From positions 30,009-94,008 of the forward strand of contig JAUCDK010000002.1 of the NCBI GenBank assembly GCA_034675265.1: DNA of 64,000 nucleotides, written 5' to 3'. The stretch comes from UBA7396 sp034675265. Lineage in GTDB: Bacteria > Patescibacteriota > Gracilibacteria > BD1-5 > UBA6164. The notes below the pieces were generated by a model, which saw only the letters and a list, made by a program, of their open reading frames with translations, did no database searches and had not been told where the DNA came from. Of the stretch, positions 10,479-21,199 are shown in pieces. The position numbers were made by a program, and so were the translations under genes. Positions within the stretch are counted from its first letter, which is position 1; each line of letters opens with the position of its first letter.

Positions 10479-11930
10479 ATGAAAGATTTAAGCTTAATTG
10501 AAATAATTGAAAAAATAAAATCAAAAGAAACAACTCCTGAAAAAGTTTGGGATTATTTTTTATGAAGAATTGAAAAATTTGACTCTCAAATTTGAGCATA
10601 TAATTTTGTAAACAAAAATGGTTTAAATAATGATACAAATTCAGTTCTTGCTGGAGCTCCAATTTGAATAAAAGATATTTTTTGTGAAACTGGAATACCT
10701 ACTACTTGTTCATCAAAAATGCTTGAAAATTTTATACCACCATACGATGCTACAGTGATAAAAAATTTAAAAAATGCTTGATTTTCATCAATTGGAAAAC
10801 TCAATATGGATGAATTTGCAATGGGTTCAACGACCGAAAATTCTGCATTCAAAAATACTCTAAATCCATGGGGAACAGCGAGAATTCCTGGATGATCAAG
10901 TTGAGGAAGTGCTGCAGCAGTAGCAGCTTGACTTTGTCCTGCAGCTCTTGGAACTGATACAGGATGAAGTATTAGACAACCTGCAAGTATGTGTAATGTA
11001 GTTGGTTTCAAACCAAGTTATGGAAGAAACTCAAGATATGGAGTAATACCAATGGCATCAAGTCTTGATTGTCCTGGAACTCTTACAAAAACAGTTCGTG
11101 ATGCTTGACTTCTCTATGATGTAATGAATGGTGGAGATGTTTTGGAAAATACTTCTATTGATGGAAAAGATACTATAAATCCAAGTATTTGGGAGAAAAA
11201 AGATGTAAAATGATTAAAAGTTGGTCTTCCAAAAGAATATTTTGAAGAAGGTATTGATGCAGGAGTAAAAGAAGTAATTATGCAAGCTGTAGAAAAATTT
11301 AAAGAACTTTGAGCAGAAATAGTAGATATTTCTCTTCCAATGACAAAATATGCTATTGCTACTTATTATATTATTGTTCCAGCAGAAGTTTCAACGAATT
11401 TAGGAAGACTTGATGGTCTAAGATACTGATATACTTCAGATAAATCATATTCAAGTATGAATGATTTTTATCTTCATAATAGATGAGAATGATTTGGTGA
11501 GGAAGCTCAAAGAAGAAGTATATTATGAGCGTATGTCCTTTCTGCTTGATTTTATGATGCATATTTTAAAAAAGCATGACAAATTAGAACGCTTATTATT
11601 GAAGACTTCAAGAAAGCATTTGATAAAGTAGATGTGATTATCAGTCCAGTAGTTCCAAGTGTTGCTTGGAAAATTGGAGAAAAAATTGACGATCCTCTTA
11701 AAAACTATTTAGCTGATGCATACACTATTCCTGCAAGTTTAGCTGGACTTCCTGGAATTTCTGTTCCAGCATGATTTGCTGTAAGTGAAGATAACGAAAA
11801 GGAATTACTTCCAGTAGGAGTTCAAATATTAGCTCCTCAATTTCAAGATGAAAAAGTACTTGAAGTAGCTCATGTTTTTGAACAAGCAACTCAATACGGA
11901 AAGAAAAATCCACAAGGATTTGAGGATTAA
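10479..11930 (+). CDS. gatA: Aspartyl/glutamyl-tRNA(Asn/Gln) amidotransferase subunit A
   Basis: 483 aa. Amidase subunit of GatCAB, which converts Glu-tRNA(Gln) or Asp-tRNA(Asn) to the amide form using glutamine. The Ser-cisSer-Lys triad is visible: Lys in PIGIKDIF near residue 65, and RIPGGSSGGSAAAVAAG near residues 135-150; TDTGGSIRQPA follows. Start at 10479: two ATGs slightly upstream run into a stop within a few codons. gatB and gatC are not in the window, so the complex is encoded at split loci. A strong hairpin starts 16 nt after the stop. Confidence 0.96.
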
Positions 11931-11942
11931 TTACTCATTTTT

Positions 11943-11971
11943 TTGCAAAAATAAACTTATTATGTTACAAT
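11943..11971 (+). promoter_or_regulatory. Promoter embedded in the gatA terminator
   Basis: TTGCAA (11943-11948), 17-nt spacer, extended -10 TGTTACAAT (TACAAT at 11966-11971). The -10 lies exactly in the terminator loop. The next ATG is 31 nt downstream. Confidence 0.6.
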
Positions 11972-11989
11972 CATAATAAGTTTATTTTT
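11947..11989 (+). terminator. Intrinsic terminator after gatA
   Basis: Perfect 18-bp stem (AAAAATAAACTTATTATG 11947-11964 and its complement 11972-11989) with a 7-nt loop, TTACAAT. It also contains the promoter of the next gene. Confidence 0.85.
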
Positions 11990-12001
11990 TAATTTATTTT
12001 T

Positions 12002-12592
12002 ATGGGATGAGTAGAAAAACAAAATGAAAATCAAGAAGAACAAAAATTTGAAAAAGAATTTAATGAAGAACTCAAAAATTGATGAGAAGATTTTGATAAA
12101 AAGGCTTTTTGAGATGTAATATCGTGAGCAAAATTTGATGATTCTCTTTCCAAAGAAGAAAATTTTAAAAATGCATTTGATGCAAAAATAGACACTATGC
12201 TTCAAAGCAATCTCAAAAATATTCCTGATGAAAGAAAGCAAGAGCTAAAAAACCTTCAAAAAGATGCAAATAATGGAAAAGATATAAAATCTCTTTTAAA
12301 ATCATATAATGAAATAAAAGATTTATTTTCAACAAGAGTTGCTGAATCAAAAAAATCAGAATCAGATATTCAAAGAGAAAATGGACAAAAAGAAGACCAA
12401 AAAAGACAAGAAAAATCTCAAGATTTTTTAGAAGAATTAAAAAAAAGCATTGTCGAAAATGGACAAAAAGAAGACCAAAAAAGACAAGAAATGAAAACTA
12501 TGTTAGCTGAAAATCAAGAAAAAATGAATCAAGAAAGAGCCTGAGCAGAATGAGTGCTCGATTGATTTCCTGAATCAGAGTCACAAACATAA
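12002..12592 (+). CDS. Highly charged coiled-coil protein, unknown function
   Basis: 196 aa, no signal peptide or membrane helix, very rich in Glu, Lys, Gln and Asp; long stretches should form coiled coil. A 12-residue unit ENGQKEDQKRQE occurs twice (near residues 124 and 152), also as a near-identical DNA repeat (about 12379-12414 and 12463-12491), which implies internal duplication. The N-terminus (MGGVEKQNENQEEQK) and the C-terminal 25 residues are Gly-rich through UGA. I do not recognise a family. Its promoter sits in the terminator of gatA and it ends in a terminator shared with comEC, so it is a stand-alone unit. Confidence 0.75.
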
Positions 12593-12615
12593 ATCCTACT
12601 GCGTAGGATTTTTTT
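12592..12615. terminator. Terminator shared with convergent comEC
   Basis: ATCCTAC (12593-12599), loop TGC, GTAGGAT (12603-12609), then seven T. The comEC stop codon (12596-12598) lies in the left arm. Confidence 0.8.
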
Positions 12616-14077
12616 GTTGCCAAAAATAAATAATTAAAAATATTAAGATAAAAAAATATAAAATTTCTAAATATATCGAGTACATTCAAAAATCAATTTT
12701 TATCACTCAAAACTCCAAACTTCAAAAATAATTCGCAACTAAAATTACATATTTCAAGAAAAAGTAATTAATAAATCAAAATATAAAACCTATAGTTGAT
12801 GAAAAAATTTGTCCAATAACACTTAAAAATCAAAATAACATCGCAAATGGAATAACTCATCAGACCAACATATTTGTGATAGGAGCAAAAAGTGTTAATT
12901 GTCCAAAACTAAAAATCATAATTGGAAGAGTTGTTGTAAGTGCTGATATAGTTAAGACAAAACTTTCTTTTATAGCAAAAAAACTTGGTAAAAAGAAAAA
13001 TATTTTTGTCCAAAATGTTTGAAAATATAAAAGCCCTATCACTGCTAAAAAACTTAAATGAAATGAACTATCATAATTCAAATAAAGTGGATTATATAAT
13101 ATCATGATAAATGCTGTAAATAGAAGCAATGTTAAACTATCTGCCTTTCTTCCAGAAATAATAATAAAATACCCTATAAGTCACATAATTCAAGCCCTTA
13201 CAACTGGAATATTATCTCAAACCAACAATACAAAAAATATAATCGATACGCAAATAATAAAAGTTCGTATAAAAATAGGAAAAAATTTAAGTAAAAATCA
13301 TAAAAATATGATAATAATAGTAATATTAAATCCACTTACTGCTACCAAATGCGTAAGTCAAGAATTATTGAAATTATTTGATAACTCTTCATCCATATCC
13401 TCTCTTGCCCCAATTAAAATTCCTGCAAGAAAAACAGCTTCGTCTTTTGGATACATATTATAGACAATATCTAAAATATTCTTCCTTGTGTCTAAAATAA
13501 ATTGTCTCCATTTAGGAAACTCTTTTTTTTCTATTATATCAACATTATTCACAAATAATTGAAAATAAATATTCTTAGATTGAAGAAATTTTTTATAATT
13601 AAAATTTTCTGCGAAATTATCTATTTGAGTTATTTTTGACTCAAATGACAAAATATCTCATTTTTCTAAAATATAATTTTTCGGATAATATATAAGCGCA
13701 TATATATTTGGAGATGCTATATCATTTAAAGAATATATTTTTACTACATATGAGTTATAATTACTTGATTTTTTATATACGCTTTCAATTTCTCAAATAA
13801 TACTTTGAGATTGATTATAAAAAGGCTGTATAAATAGCTCTTTTTGTGATAAAAAATAATTATTTACTCACGAATATAATCATCAAAAAACAATTCAAAA
13901 TCAAATAAAAAACAAAAATAAATGATGTTTTTTCAAAGACGATAATAGTACTATCAAAAACATCATTACTATGCATAAAAATATTACGATAAGAGCAAAG
14001 TCAAAAAGTATATTTCCAGCAAAAACTCAAACAAAAAATGAGAATAAAAAGAATATAAAAATTTTATTTCTAAACAT
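12596..14077 (-). CDS. comEC: ComEC/Rec2-family competence membrane channel (short form)
   Basis: 493 aa. ComEC is thought to pass single-stranded DNA across the inner membrane during natural transformation. The diagnostic competence-domain start is present: DEAVFLAGILIGAREDMDEE, then LTHLVAVSGFNITII near residues 240-255, PVVRAWIMG, and many hydrophobic helices to the C-terminus. The N-terminal part (residues about 40-200) has two membrane helices and a soluble OB-like region. The metallo-beta-lactamase-like domain found at the C-terminus of full-length ComEC is missing; the ORF ends after the last helix. It starts 1 nt from the stop of the upstream Lgt-like gene. Other competence genes in the window: comF, pilB, pilC and a prepilin. 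Confidence 0.88.
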
Positions 14078-14078
14078 A

Positions 14079-14864
14079 TTAAGGAATTATTTCAGTGGAT
14101 TTTGGAGTTTTATATATTCTATAGAGTCCATAAATCCCAACTATAATAAGAGCAATTGCTCCAACTTGATTAAAATTTATTCATAACTCTGTTTTAAAAA
14201 AATCATACTTTCCACTAAAATTTTCTAATACAAGAAACACAGCTCCTATAAGTATTACTCAACTATATCCAATAATTCCCCTCACCGATACAAACATTGC
14301 CAACATATATAATGCTGAAAAAAGAACAAAGAATACTAAAGAATATACAATAGCAAGCGGAAATACTGGAACTTCATATGGAACGGGGGAAAATGAATTC
14401 CCATACAAAACTTCTATCCCATAATTTGTTTCTTTTCCATATATTTGTCATCCAAAAAAGGCTCAAATATACCCAACAATAGAAGCAAATAAAAATGATA
14501 AAACTGATACATCTACATATTTTCCACTTCTGAGATTATGTAATATTACTGAAATATATAATACTAAGAAAAATCAGAAAAAAGCTCAAATAAGAGAGAA
14601 ATTATAGTCATTCATAAAGAAAAATTCTACTGGATCTTTCATATATTTAAAATCTCCCCATCTACTAATAACATAGAAAATTCTAGAAAATAAAAAAACT
14701 GATAAAAAATACCAAAGTATTCTATTAAAAAAGAACGTATCGTTAATTCAAAATCTATGACAAAGTCTTCTTAACATCCACAAAAAAAGAAAAAAACAAA
14801 TCGTAAGTGAAAGCCCGAAAGTATAAATGTAAAATCATGAAAATAATTCAAAAAAAGGATACAT
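14079..14864 (-). CDS. Divergent prolipoprotein diacylglyceryl transferase (Lgt)-like membrane protein
   Basis: 261 aa with about seven hydrophobic helices. The layout follows Lgt: SRIFYVISRWGDF in the second helix region, LIGAFFGFFLVLY, then GYIGAFFGGQIYGKETNYGI where Lgt has GRIGNFINGELYGRPT, then a Pro-containing segment and a last helix after FNQVGAIALIIVG. Lgt transfers diacylglycerol from phosphatidylglycerol to the lipobox Cys. The conserved Arg and Asn of the central signature are replaced here (YIGAFF), so either the enzyme is strongly diverged or it is a paralogue with another role. At least one lipoprotein precursor is encoded in the window (59304-60776). First gene of a unit with comEC. 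Confidence 0.55.
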
Positions 14865-14911
14865 ATATAATTTATAATGGTAAAATATGGAGTTGATTTT
14901 AAGATTATAAG

Positions 14912-14940
14912 AAAAAAAGTCAAACTTTAATTTTTGACTT
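14912..14940 (-). terminator. Terminator of rny
   Basis: Minus strand AAGTCAAA / TTTGACTT hairpin (14940-14917) followed by seven T (complement of 14912-14918). Confidence 0.75.
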
Positions 14941-14947
14941 CTTTCTA

Positions 14948-16495
14948 TTATTTTGCGTATTCAATAACTCTCATTTCTCTGATAAGATTTACTTTTACTT
15001 CTCCTGGATAGTTTAATTTTCCTTCAATATCTAAAGCTATATTTCTTGCCATTTCATGAGCATCAAAATCTGAAACTGTTTCTGAGTCAACAAAAACTCT
15101 TACTTCTCTTCAAGCACTAATTGCATATGCTTTCGTAACTCAAGAAAAACTTCACACTAAAGCTTCCATTTCTTTTACTCTTTTTACATATTGTTCAATT
15201 GATTCTCTTCTTGCTCCTGGTCTTACAGAACTAATTGCATCTGCCATTTGAACAATTGCTGCATAAATAGTAAGTCCTGTTGGTTCATTATGATGGTTTT
15301 CAATCATATCAATAACATCTTCTGAAAGTCCATATTTTCTTCAAACTTTCGCTCCAATTTCAGGATGAGTTCCCTCAATATCATGATCAAGAGCTTTTCC
15401 TATATCATGAAGTAATCCTCATTTTTTTGCTAAAGCTGTATCCAATTTTAAATCTTTTGCAATACTTTCAGCAATATAAGCAACTTCAGTTGAATGTTTT
15501 AAAATATTTTGACCATAACTCGTTCTAAATCTCAATTTTCATACTAAAGGAATCATTTCTTCAGGAACTCCTGTAATATTTAATTCATCTAATGTTTTTT
15601 TCCCAATATCTTTTAGTAAAGTTTCTGCTTCATTGGTAGTAATTTCAACAATTTCTTCAATTCTTGCTGGTTGAATTCTTCCATCATCAAGTAATTTTTC
15701 AAGAGATTTTTTTGCAATATATCTTTTAAATAAATCAAAAGCTGAAATAAATACTGTATCAGGAGTATCATCAATAATAAGTGCAACTCCTGTTGCTCTT
15801 TCAAAAGCTACAATATTTCTTCATTCTTTACCAATCAATTTTCCTTTTAAATCATCGTTTGGAAGAGGAATAAGAGTAGTTGTGACTTCAGAAGTAACAT
15901 CTCAAGCATATTGTTGAATAGATTTTATAATCACTTCACGAGCAATTTCATTTTTTCTTTCATCAATTGATTTTTTATATTTTTCAATTTGAGTAATAGA
16001 ATCTTTTTGGTATTTTTCAGATACTTGTTGAAGTAACAATTCACGAGCTTCTTCTTGAGAAAGTTTTGCTATTTGAGAAAGTTTTTCTCCAAGTTCTTCT
16101 TCTTTTTTCTTCAATTCTTCTTGTTTTTGTTTTACATTTTCCTCTCTTTGTAAAATAGCATCTTGTTTTTTTCCAATTTCTTCTAATTTTGACTCTAATT
16201 TTTCTTCTTTTTCAAGCAATCTTTCTTCCAATTTTTCAGCTTTTTTAGTAAGCTCATTTGATTCTTGTCTTGCTTTATTTAAAATATTTTCAGACTCTTG
16301 TTTTGCCTTATTTAAAGAAACATCTGTTTCTTGTTTTGCTTTTTTGAGCATTTCTTCTTTTTTAACTTCAGCTGATTTTAAAAGTTCTTGTGCTTTGATT
16401 TCTGCTTGACTTACTTTTTTTGATTCAAGAAGTTTTGCCACCAAAAACATAATAACTCATCAGACTATAAGTCCTGTTATTAAATAATAATACAT
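14948..16495 (-). CDS. rny: Ribonuclease Y
   Basis: 515 aa, the usual length. RNase Y is a membrane-anchored endoribonuclease that starts mRNA decay. N-terminal membrane helix (residues about 3-22), a long coiled coil to about residue 190 made of Lys/Glu heptads with several near-repeats (KAKQETDVSLNKAKQESENI), a KH RNA-binding domain containing GKEGRNI near residues 222-230, and an HD phosphohydrolase domain with LLHDIGKALDHD near residue 362 and ENHHNEP near 400. The C-terminus REMRVIEYAK is characteristic. Start at 16495 gives the expected membrane anchor; a later ATG at 16450 would remove it. Confidence 0.96.
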
Positions 16496-16846
16496 ATTTT
16501 TGAAAATAATATAATAAAATAGTTTCCACTATTAAAAGAATAAACATAAAAATAAATAGAAAATGATTTCTTTAAAAAGAGATTTTAATGAAGTATTTCA
16601 ATAGGGTTGTATTATTGAAAAATTTATATTTTTATAATATTTGAAGATTTATCTTTTATTCTTTTAATGTTTTTAATAAGTTTTGTTGAACATTATTCAG
16701 GAATAGCTTTTTGTTAATAAAAGCTATACTTATATTACAAAAATAGTTCAAAAGTCAAATAAAAACTAAAAAAGATTTAATTTTCGTTCTCAACCTTAAA
16801 AAAATTGGTCTGCATTTTGTAAATATATTTTTATAAACACTAAAAA
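16496..16846. other. Intergenic region between fusA terminators and rny
   Basis: AT-rich region with no confident gene. A 52-codon ORF (16588-16746, plus strand, starts MKYFNRVVLL) is possible but has no supporting signal. A 9-bp hairpin ATAGCTTTT / AAAAGCTAT lies at 16703-16727 without a T tail. The rny promoter should be at its right end; TATTATATTATT boxes are present on the minus strand. Confidence 0.4.
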
Positions 16847-16877
16847 CTCCATTTTGAATCATATTTTCAAAATGGAG
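16847..16877 (-). terminator. Second (distal) terminator after fusA
   Basis: Perfect 12-bp inverted repeat CTCCATTTTGAA / TTCAAAATGGAG with a 7-nt loop; on the minus strand it is followed by TTTTT. Tandem with the next hairpin. Confidence 0.6.
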
Positions 16878-16881
16878 AAAA

Positions 16882-16913
16882 AATAACCCCACTCTTTTCA
16901 GAGTGGGGTTATT
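16882..16913 (-). terminator. Primary terminator after fusA
   Basis: 14-bp stem AATAACCCCACTCT / AGAGTGGGGTTATT with a 4-nt loop, the most GC-rich hairpin in the region, followed on the minus strand by a T run; 7 nt after the fusA stop. Confidence 0.9.
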
Positions 16914-16920
16914 GATTTTA

Positions 16921-19062
16921 TTAATCTTCGTCATCTTCAAGTTTGAATCCTCTTTCTTCTCTAATTTTTGTAGCAACGTTTGCAGGAACTTCATCATAAT
17001 GATGGAACTCCATAGCATAAGTAGCTCTTCATTGAGAAGCAGATCTTAATTCAGTTGAGTAACCGAACATTTCTGATAATGGAATGTAAGCAGTAATAAT
17101 TTTTGCTTGACCTCTTTGTCCCATTTCTTCAATTCTACCTCTTTTTGAGTTAACTTGTCCAAGTACATCCCCCATGTATTCTTCAGGAGTGTTGATTTCA
17201 ACTTTCATGATTGGTTCAAGTAAAACTGGTTGAGCTTTTTTACAAGCGATTCTAAATGCTTTTGAAGCTGCGATTTTAAACGCAAGTTCAGAAGAGTCAA
17301 CATCATGGTAAGAACCAAATGTTAATGTAGCTTTTACATCAACCATTGGATATCATGCTAAAATTCATCTTCCATATGCTTCGTTTAATCATTTTTCAAC
17401 TCCAGGAATATATTCTTTTGGAATAGTTCCTCAAACAACTTTATTTACGAATTTATTTGTTAATTTAATTCCATCTTTATCATCAGCATCAGCTTCTTTA
17501 TATGGTTCAAATGTAATAACAACGTGTCCATATTGACCTCTACCTCATGATTGTTTAGAATATTTACATTCAGCATCAACCGCAGCGTTTCTAATAGTTT
17601 CTCTATAAGCAACTTGTGGAGCACCAACATTACATTCAACTTTAAATTCTCTTTTCATTCTATCTACGATGATATCTAAGTGAAGTTCACCCATACCAGA
17701 AATGATAGTTTGATTTGTTTCAGGATTAGAAGAAACTCTAAATGAAGGATCTTCTTCAGCTAATTTATTTAATGCCATACCCATTTTTTCTTGATCAGCT
17801 TTTGTTTTTGGTTCTACTGAAATAGAAATAACTGGTTCTGGAAATTCCATAGATTCAACTAAGAATTTATCATTTAAATCACATAATGTATCTCAAGTTT
17901 TTGTTCCTTTTAAACCAATAACTGCACCAATATGTCCAGCTCTGATTTCTTCGATTTCAATTCTTTCATTTGCATGCATTTGTAAAAGTCTTCAAACTCT
18001 TTCTTTTTCTCCAGAAACAGGATTAAATACATATGATCCAGCTTTTAAAGTTCCTGAGTAAACTCTTACATAAGTAATTCTTCAAACAAATGGGTCAGTA
18101 GCAATTTTAAATGCTAATGCTCCAAGTGATGAATTATCAGCCATTGGAATTTTTCTAATATCTTCTTTATTATCTGGGTTCATAGCATCTACAAATCCTC
18201 CGTTTACATCAACTGGGCTTGGTAGGTATTCACAAGCAGCATCAATTACTAATTGTACTCATTTATTTTGTAAAGCTGTACCACAAGTAACTGGATAAAG
18301 ATTATTAGCAACTACTCATTTTCTTAACCCTTTTTTAATTTCTTCTATTGATAATTCACCTTCAGCGAAATATTTTTCCATAAGTGCATCATCTTGTTCA
18401 GCAACTTTTTCCATAAGTTCAAGTCTCATAGATTCAGCTTTATCTTTCATATCAGCTGGAATTTCAATTTCGATAATTTTTTCTCCGTGATCTCCTTCAA
18501 ATGTAAATGCTTTCATTTGAACTAAATCAACAATTCCGTAGAAATCATTTTCTAAACCTAAAGGTAATTGAATAGGAACAACTTTATTTCCTGCTAATTT
18601 CTTTTTAATAGATTCAACTGTCATGAAAAAGTCTCCTCCTGTTTTATCCATTTTGTTTACGAATGCAATTCTTGCAACTCCGTATTTATCAGCTTGTTTC
18701 CAAACTGTTTCTGATTGAGGTTCAACTCATTGAGAAGCATCAAATACTGCAATACCTCCATCAAGTACTCTTAATGATCTTTCTACTTCAATAGTAAAGT
18801 CAACGTGCCCTGGGGTATCGATAATATTGATTTGTTTATCTTTCCAGAATGCAGTAGTAGCTGCAGAAGTAATTGTAATACCTCTTTCTTTTTCTTGTTC
18901 CATCCAGTCCATAGTTCCTTCTCCATTATGAGTTTCCCCAATTTTGTGAATTCTTCATGTATAGAACAAAATTCTTTCTGTTGTAGTAGTTTTTCCCGCA
19001 TCAATATGAGCAAAAATTCATATATTTCTAACCTTATCTAAAGGTGCTGGTCCTTGTGCCAT
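16921..19062 (-). CDS. fusA: Translation elongation factor G
   Basis: 713 aa. EF-G is the GTPase that drives tRNA-mRNA translocation. G1 motif AHIDAGKTTTTERIL near residues 19-33, the switch region KERGITITSAATT, G3 DTPGHVDFT, G4 VNKMDKTGGDF, and the domain IV/V segments YDVKATLTFGSYHDVDSS-like and GRATYAMEFHHYDEVP. C-terminal tail ends in acidic residues. UGA is used sparingly compared with neighbouring genes, in line with high expression. Monocistronic by its punctuation: promoter just upstream and tandem terminators after it. Confidence 0.97.
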
Positions 19063-19113
19063 ATATAATTCTTAATAACTAAATAATAAACTATTTTAAA
19101 AATAGACTGATAG

Positions 19114-19142
19114 ATTTTATACAATACTTGATATAAGTCAAA
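19114..19142 (-). promoter_or_regulatory. Probable fusA promoter
   Basis: Minus strand TTGACT (19142-19137), 17-nt spacer, TAAAAT (19119-19114); leader of about 45 nt. Confidence 0.5.
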
Positions 19143-19155
19143 ATTTTTTTATTTT

Positions 19156-19878
19156 TTAAACAAAACTATTTTTTTCTACAATTTTAAGCTCTGAGTCTAT
19201 AAATTCATAAAGTTTTGCTGGACGATTTGTAGAAGTATCAAATTTTCAAGTTTCTTTTAAAATTTTGAGTGAAAATATTTTCTTTTGAAAATTTCTTTTG
19301 TCATATTTTTTCCCTATAATTACCTCATACATTGCTTGTAATTGAGACATTTTAAATTGAGATGGAAGGATTTCTTTTACTACATTTGTGTATTCAAGTT
19401 TCCATTCCAATCTTTGTTTTGCATATTGTATAATTTCATAGTGATCTGTACCTATTTTTTTTTCTTTAAATCCAACATTTTGAGGAGTAAGTTCGTTATA
19501 TTTCATTATGGCAATTTTTGTGAGATCAACATTTTGTAAAAATTGATTCATACCCACAAGTGCAAAATAACTAATAGAAATCGTATGTCATCTTTTATCC
19601 CTTCCAGGAGATCAAAAAGTATAAAGTTGTTCTTTGTAAACTCATTTAATTCCTGTTTTTCTTTCTAAGATATTATCAAAATTCTCCTCTAAAGAAAATC
19701 ATTTCGCCACAATTCCTCATGGTAAAATATAGTTATTTTTTCATTCTGATTCTTGCTTTAATAAAACAACACATAATTCATTTTGATATATTGTAAAAAT
19801 AACAATATCAATAGCTGGAATTGGAATACTTAATTCATCTGACCAAATATCAAACTGCTTATTTTCTGGAATTAACAT
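19156..19878 (-). CDS. nrtR: NrtR-type NUDIX transcriptional regulator of NAD metabolism
   Basis: 240 aa. N-terminal NUDIX-fold domain (residues about 15-150: AIDIVIFTIYQNELCVVLLKQES, then YILPGGIVAKGFSLEEN) and a C-terminal winged helix (LPSQFKMSQLQAMYEVIIG, DKRNFQKKIFSLKILKETG) of the type found in NrtR repressors, which sense ADP-ribose and control NAD salvage genes. The catalytic NUDIX box REUxEExGU is degenerate (NILERKTGIKG), as in regulators that bind but do not hydrolyse. It is the last gene of the NAD block and has its own promoter and an operator-like repeat overlapping its start region, which suggests autoregulation. Confidence 0.88.
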
Positions 19879-19887
19879 ACAACATAA

Positions 19888-19906
19888 AATAGTAAATAAT
19901 ACACTT
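19888..19906. promoter_or_regulatory. Candidate NrtR operator upstream of nrtR
   Basis: AATAGT-AAATAAT-ACACTT, one of four or five copies of a 6-7-6 inverted repeat found only around the NAD genes. It begins directly after the -10 of the nrtR promoter on the minus strand. Confidence 0.6.
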
Positions 19907-19933
19907 ATTGTAATGAAAAATAAACAAAAGCAA
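19907..19933 (-). promoter_or_regulatory. Possible internal promoter of nrtR
   Basis: Minus strand TTGCTT (19933-19928), 15-nt spacer, TACAAT (19912-19907), abutting the operator. A second possibility further upstream is TTTACT (19960-19955), 17 nt, TATATT (19937-19932). Confidence 0.45.
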
Positions 19934-20001
19934 TATAATTATTTATCATAAGACAGTAAAGATTTTATAGGATATTTTTTATATTTTTCATTTATAAAAA
20001 T

Positions 20002-20562
20002 TTATCTTAAAAAAGGCTTTACTTTTGCCAAAGTATCATAGACAGCCATACAAACTTTTGGATCAAAAATAACTCATTCTCTTTTTTTTGAAGTATAAAA
20101 TGCTTCAAAATCTTTGTATGGAATTTCCAACACAGTAATATCTTCCATTTCTGACAAATTTTGAATTCATTTTGGTCAAGAAATTTCTATATCATATAAT
20201 GTTGTTGTTTCAGACAAACTTCATGCAGAAGCTGATGTTTGTGAAATAAATTCAATATTTCCAATTTGAGAATATCAGGTTTCCTCTCTTATTTCTTCTT
20301 TCATAATGTCTACAATTGTTTTTTCTGGTTTATCTATAATTCAAGCAACCAGTTCTAAAACTTTTGCCTGTAAAGGATAACGATATTGTTCTATAAATAT
20401 ATAAGTTTGATTTTGTATGTGTCTAACTAATCCTGCAACTGCATTTTTATTTCCAACTCTTGCAACTGCATCATATATTTTTCCTCATTCAAGTTCTATT
20501 TGAAGTAATTCTAAGTGTTTTCATGAGGCAACTGAAGTTCTTGATAATTCGTTTAATGGCAT
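20002..20562 (-). CDS. NUDIX hydrolase, probable ADP-ribose pyrophosphatase
   Basis: 186 aa. Family enzymes cleave ADP-ribose (and related nucleoside diphosphates) to AMP and ribose-5-phosphate. Typical ADPRase features: YIFIEQYRYPLQAKVLELVAG before the box, a NUDIX helix EEIREETGY near residues 95-105, and SLSETTTLYDIEI after it. The box has one extra residue relative to the standard spacing G-x5-E-x7, and the usual RE is EE, so activity should not be assumed. It lies between nadD and nrtR in the NAD salvage operon, where removal of ADP-ribose (the usual NrtR effector) makes sense. Confidence 0.85.
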
Positions 20563-20584
20563 AAATACAATATAAAATAATAAA

Positions 20585-21172
20585 TTAATTTTGATAGAGT
20601 TCATTTTTCATAATATAATTATGTACTCATGGACTCAAAATATGACGAACTTGAAGTTTATTTTTCAGCATTTCTCTGACAAGAGTAGATGATATTTCTA
20701 AAATATCTAAATCCAATATTTCATAATTTTCCATATCAATTTCATCAGGAAGTACGAATCATTTTCTTAAAAGAAATATTTTTTTAAGTTTTTTTTCTAA
20801 ATATTTGTCTGTATTTCATGTCCATTTTGGCATAGAAGATATAGTATCAATACCAAAAATATGGTATGATTGAAATCAAAGTTTTTGTCTATAATATTTT
20901 TCTACCTCCATCGTAGTAGTAGGAGAGTTATTATGAAGAAAATAATCTTCAAATTCAATATTAAATCATTTTTGAGATATTTCTGAAGCAAAAATTTTTA
21001 TCATATCTCTTCTTTTTTCAGATGAAATAGAATAATTTTTATCCTCTCTTTGTCCATCTGGAGAAAAAATTATTTTGTCTACATATCATTTTGTAAGCAT
21101 TTTCACCATAACTTCTTGATGTCAAAGAGTAGGTGGATTAAAAGCACCTCAATAAACAGCTATTTTTTCCAT
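20585..21172 (-). CDS. nadD: Nicotinate mononucleotide adenylyltransferase
   Basis: 195 aa. NadD adenylylates nicotinate mononucleotide to give deamido-NAD. The nucleotidyltransferase signature GGAFNPPTLGHQ is at residues 8-19 (the two central glycines are TGA or GGT), and the C-terminal ISSTLVREML motif near residue 163 completes the active site; FGIDTISSMPKW follows the fold. In the order of the pathway it acts between PncB and NadE, both encoded in the same operon. Separated by 27 nt from nadK. Confidence 0.94.
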
Positions 21173-21199
21173 AACTTTATTTATTTAAAAAATATTTTG

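Noticed and set aside
10465..12241. Series of minus-strand ORFs across gat A and the coiled-coil gene
   Set aside because: Antisense shadows of strongly supported plus-strand genes; low-complexity products.
16588..16746. 52-codon ORF between fusA and rny
   Set aside because: No promoter or ribosome-binding signal of its own and no recognisable product; listed only within the intergenic entry.
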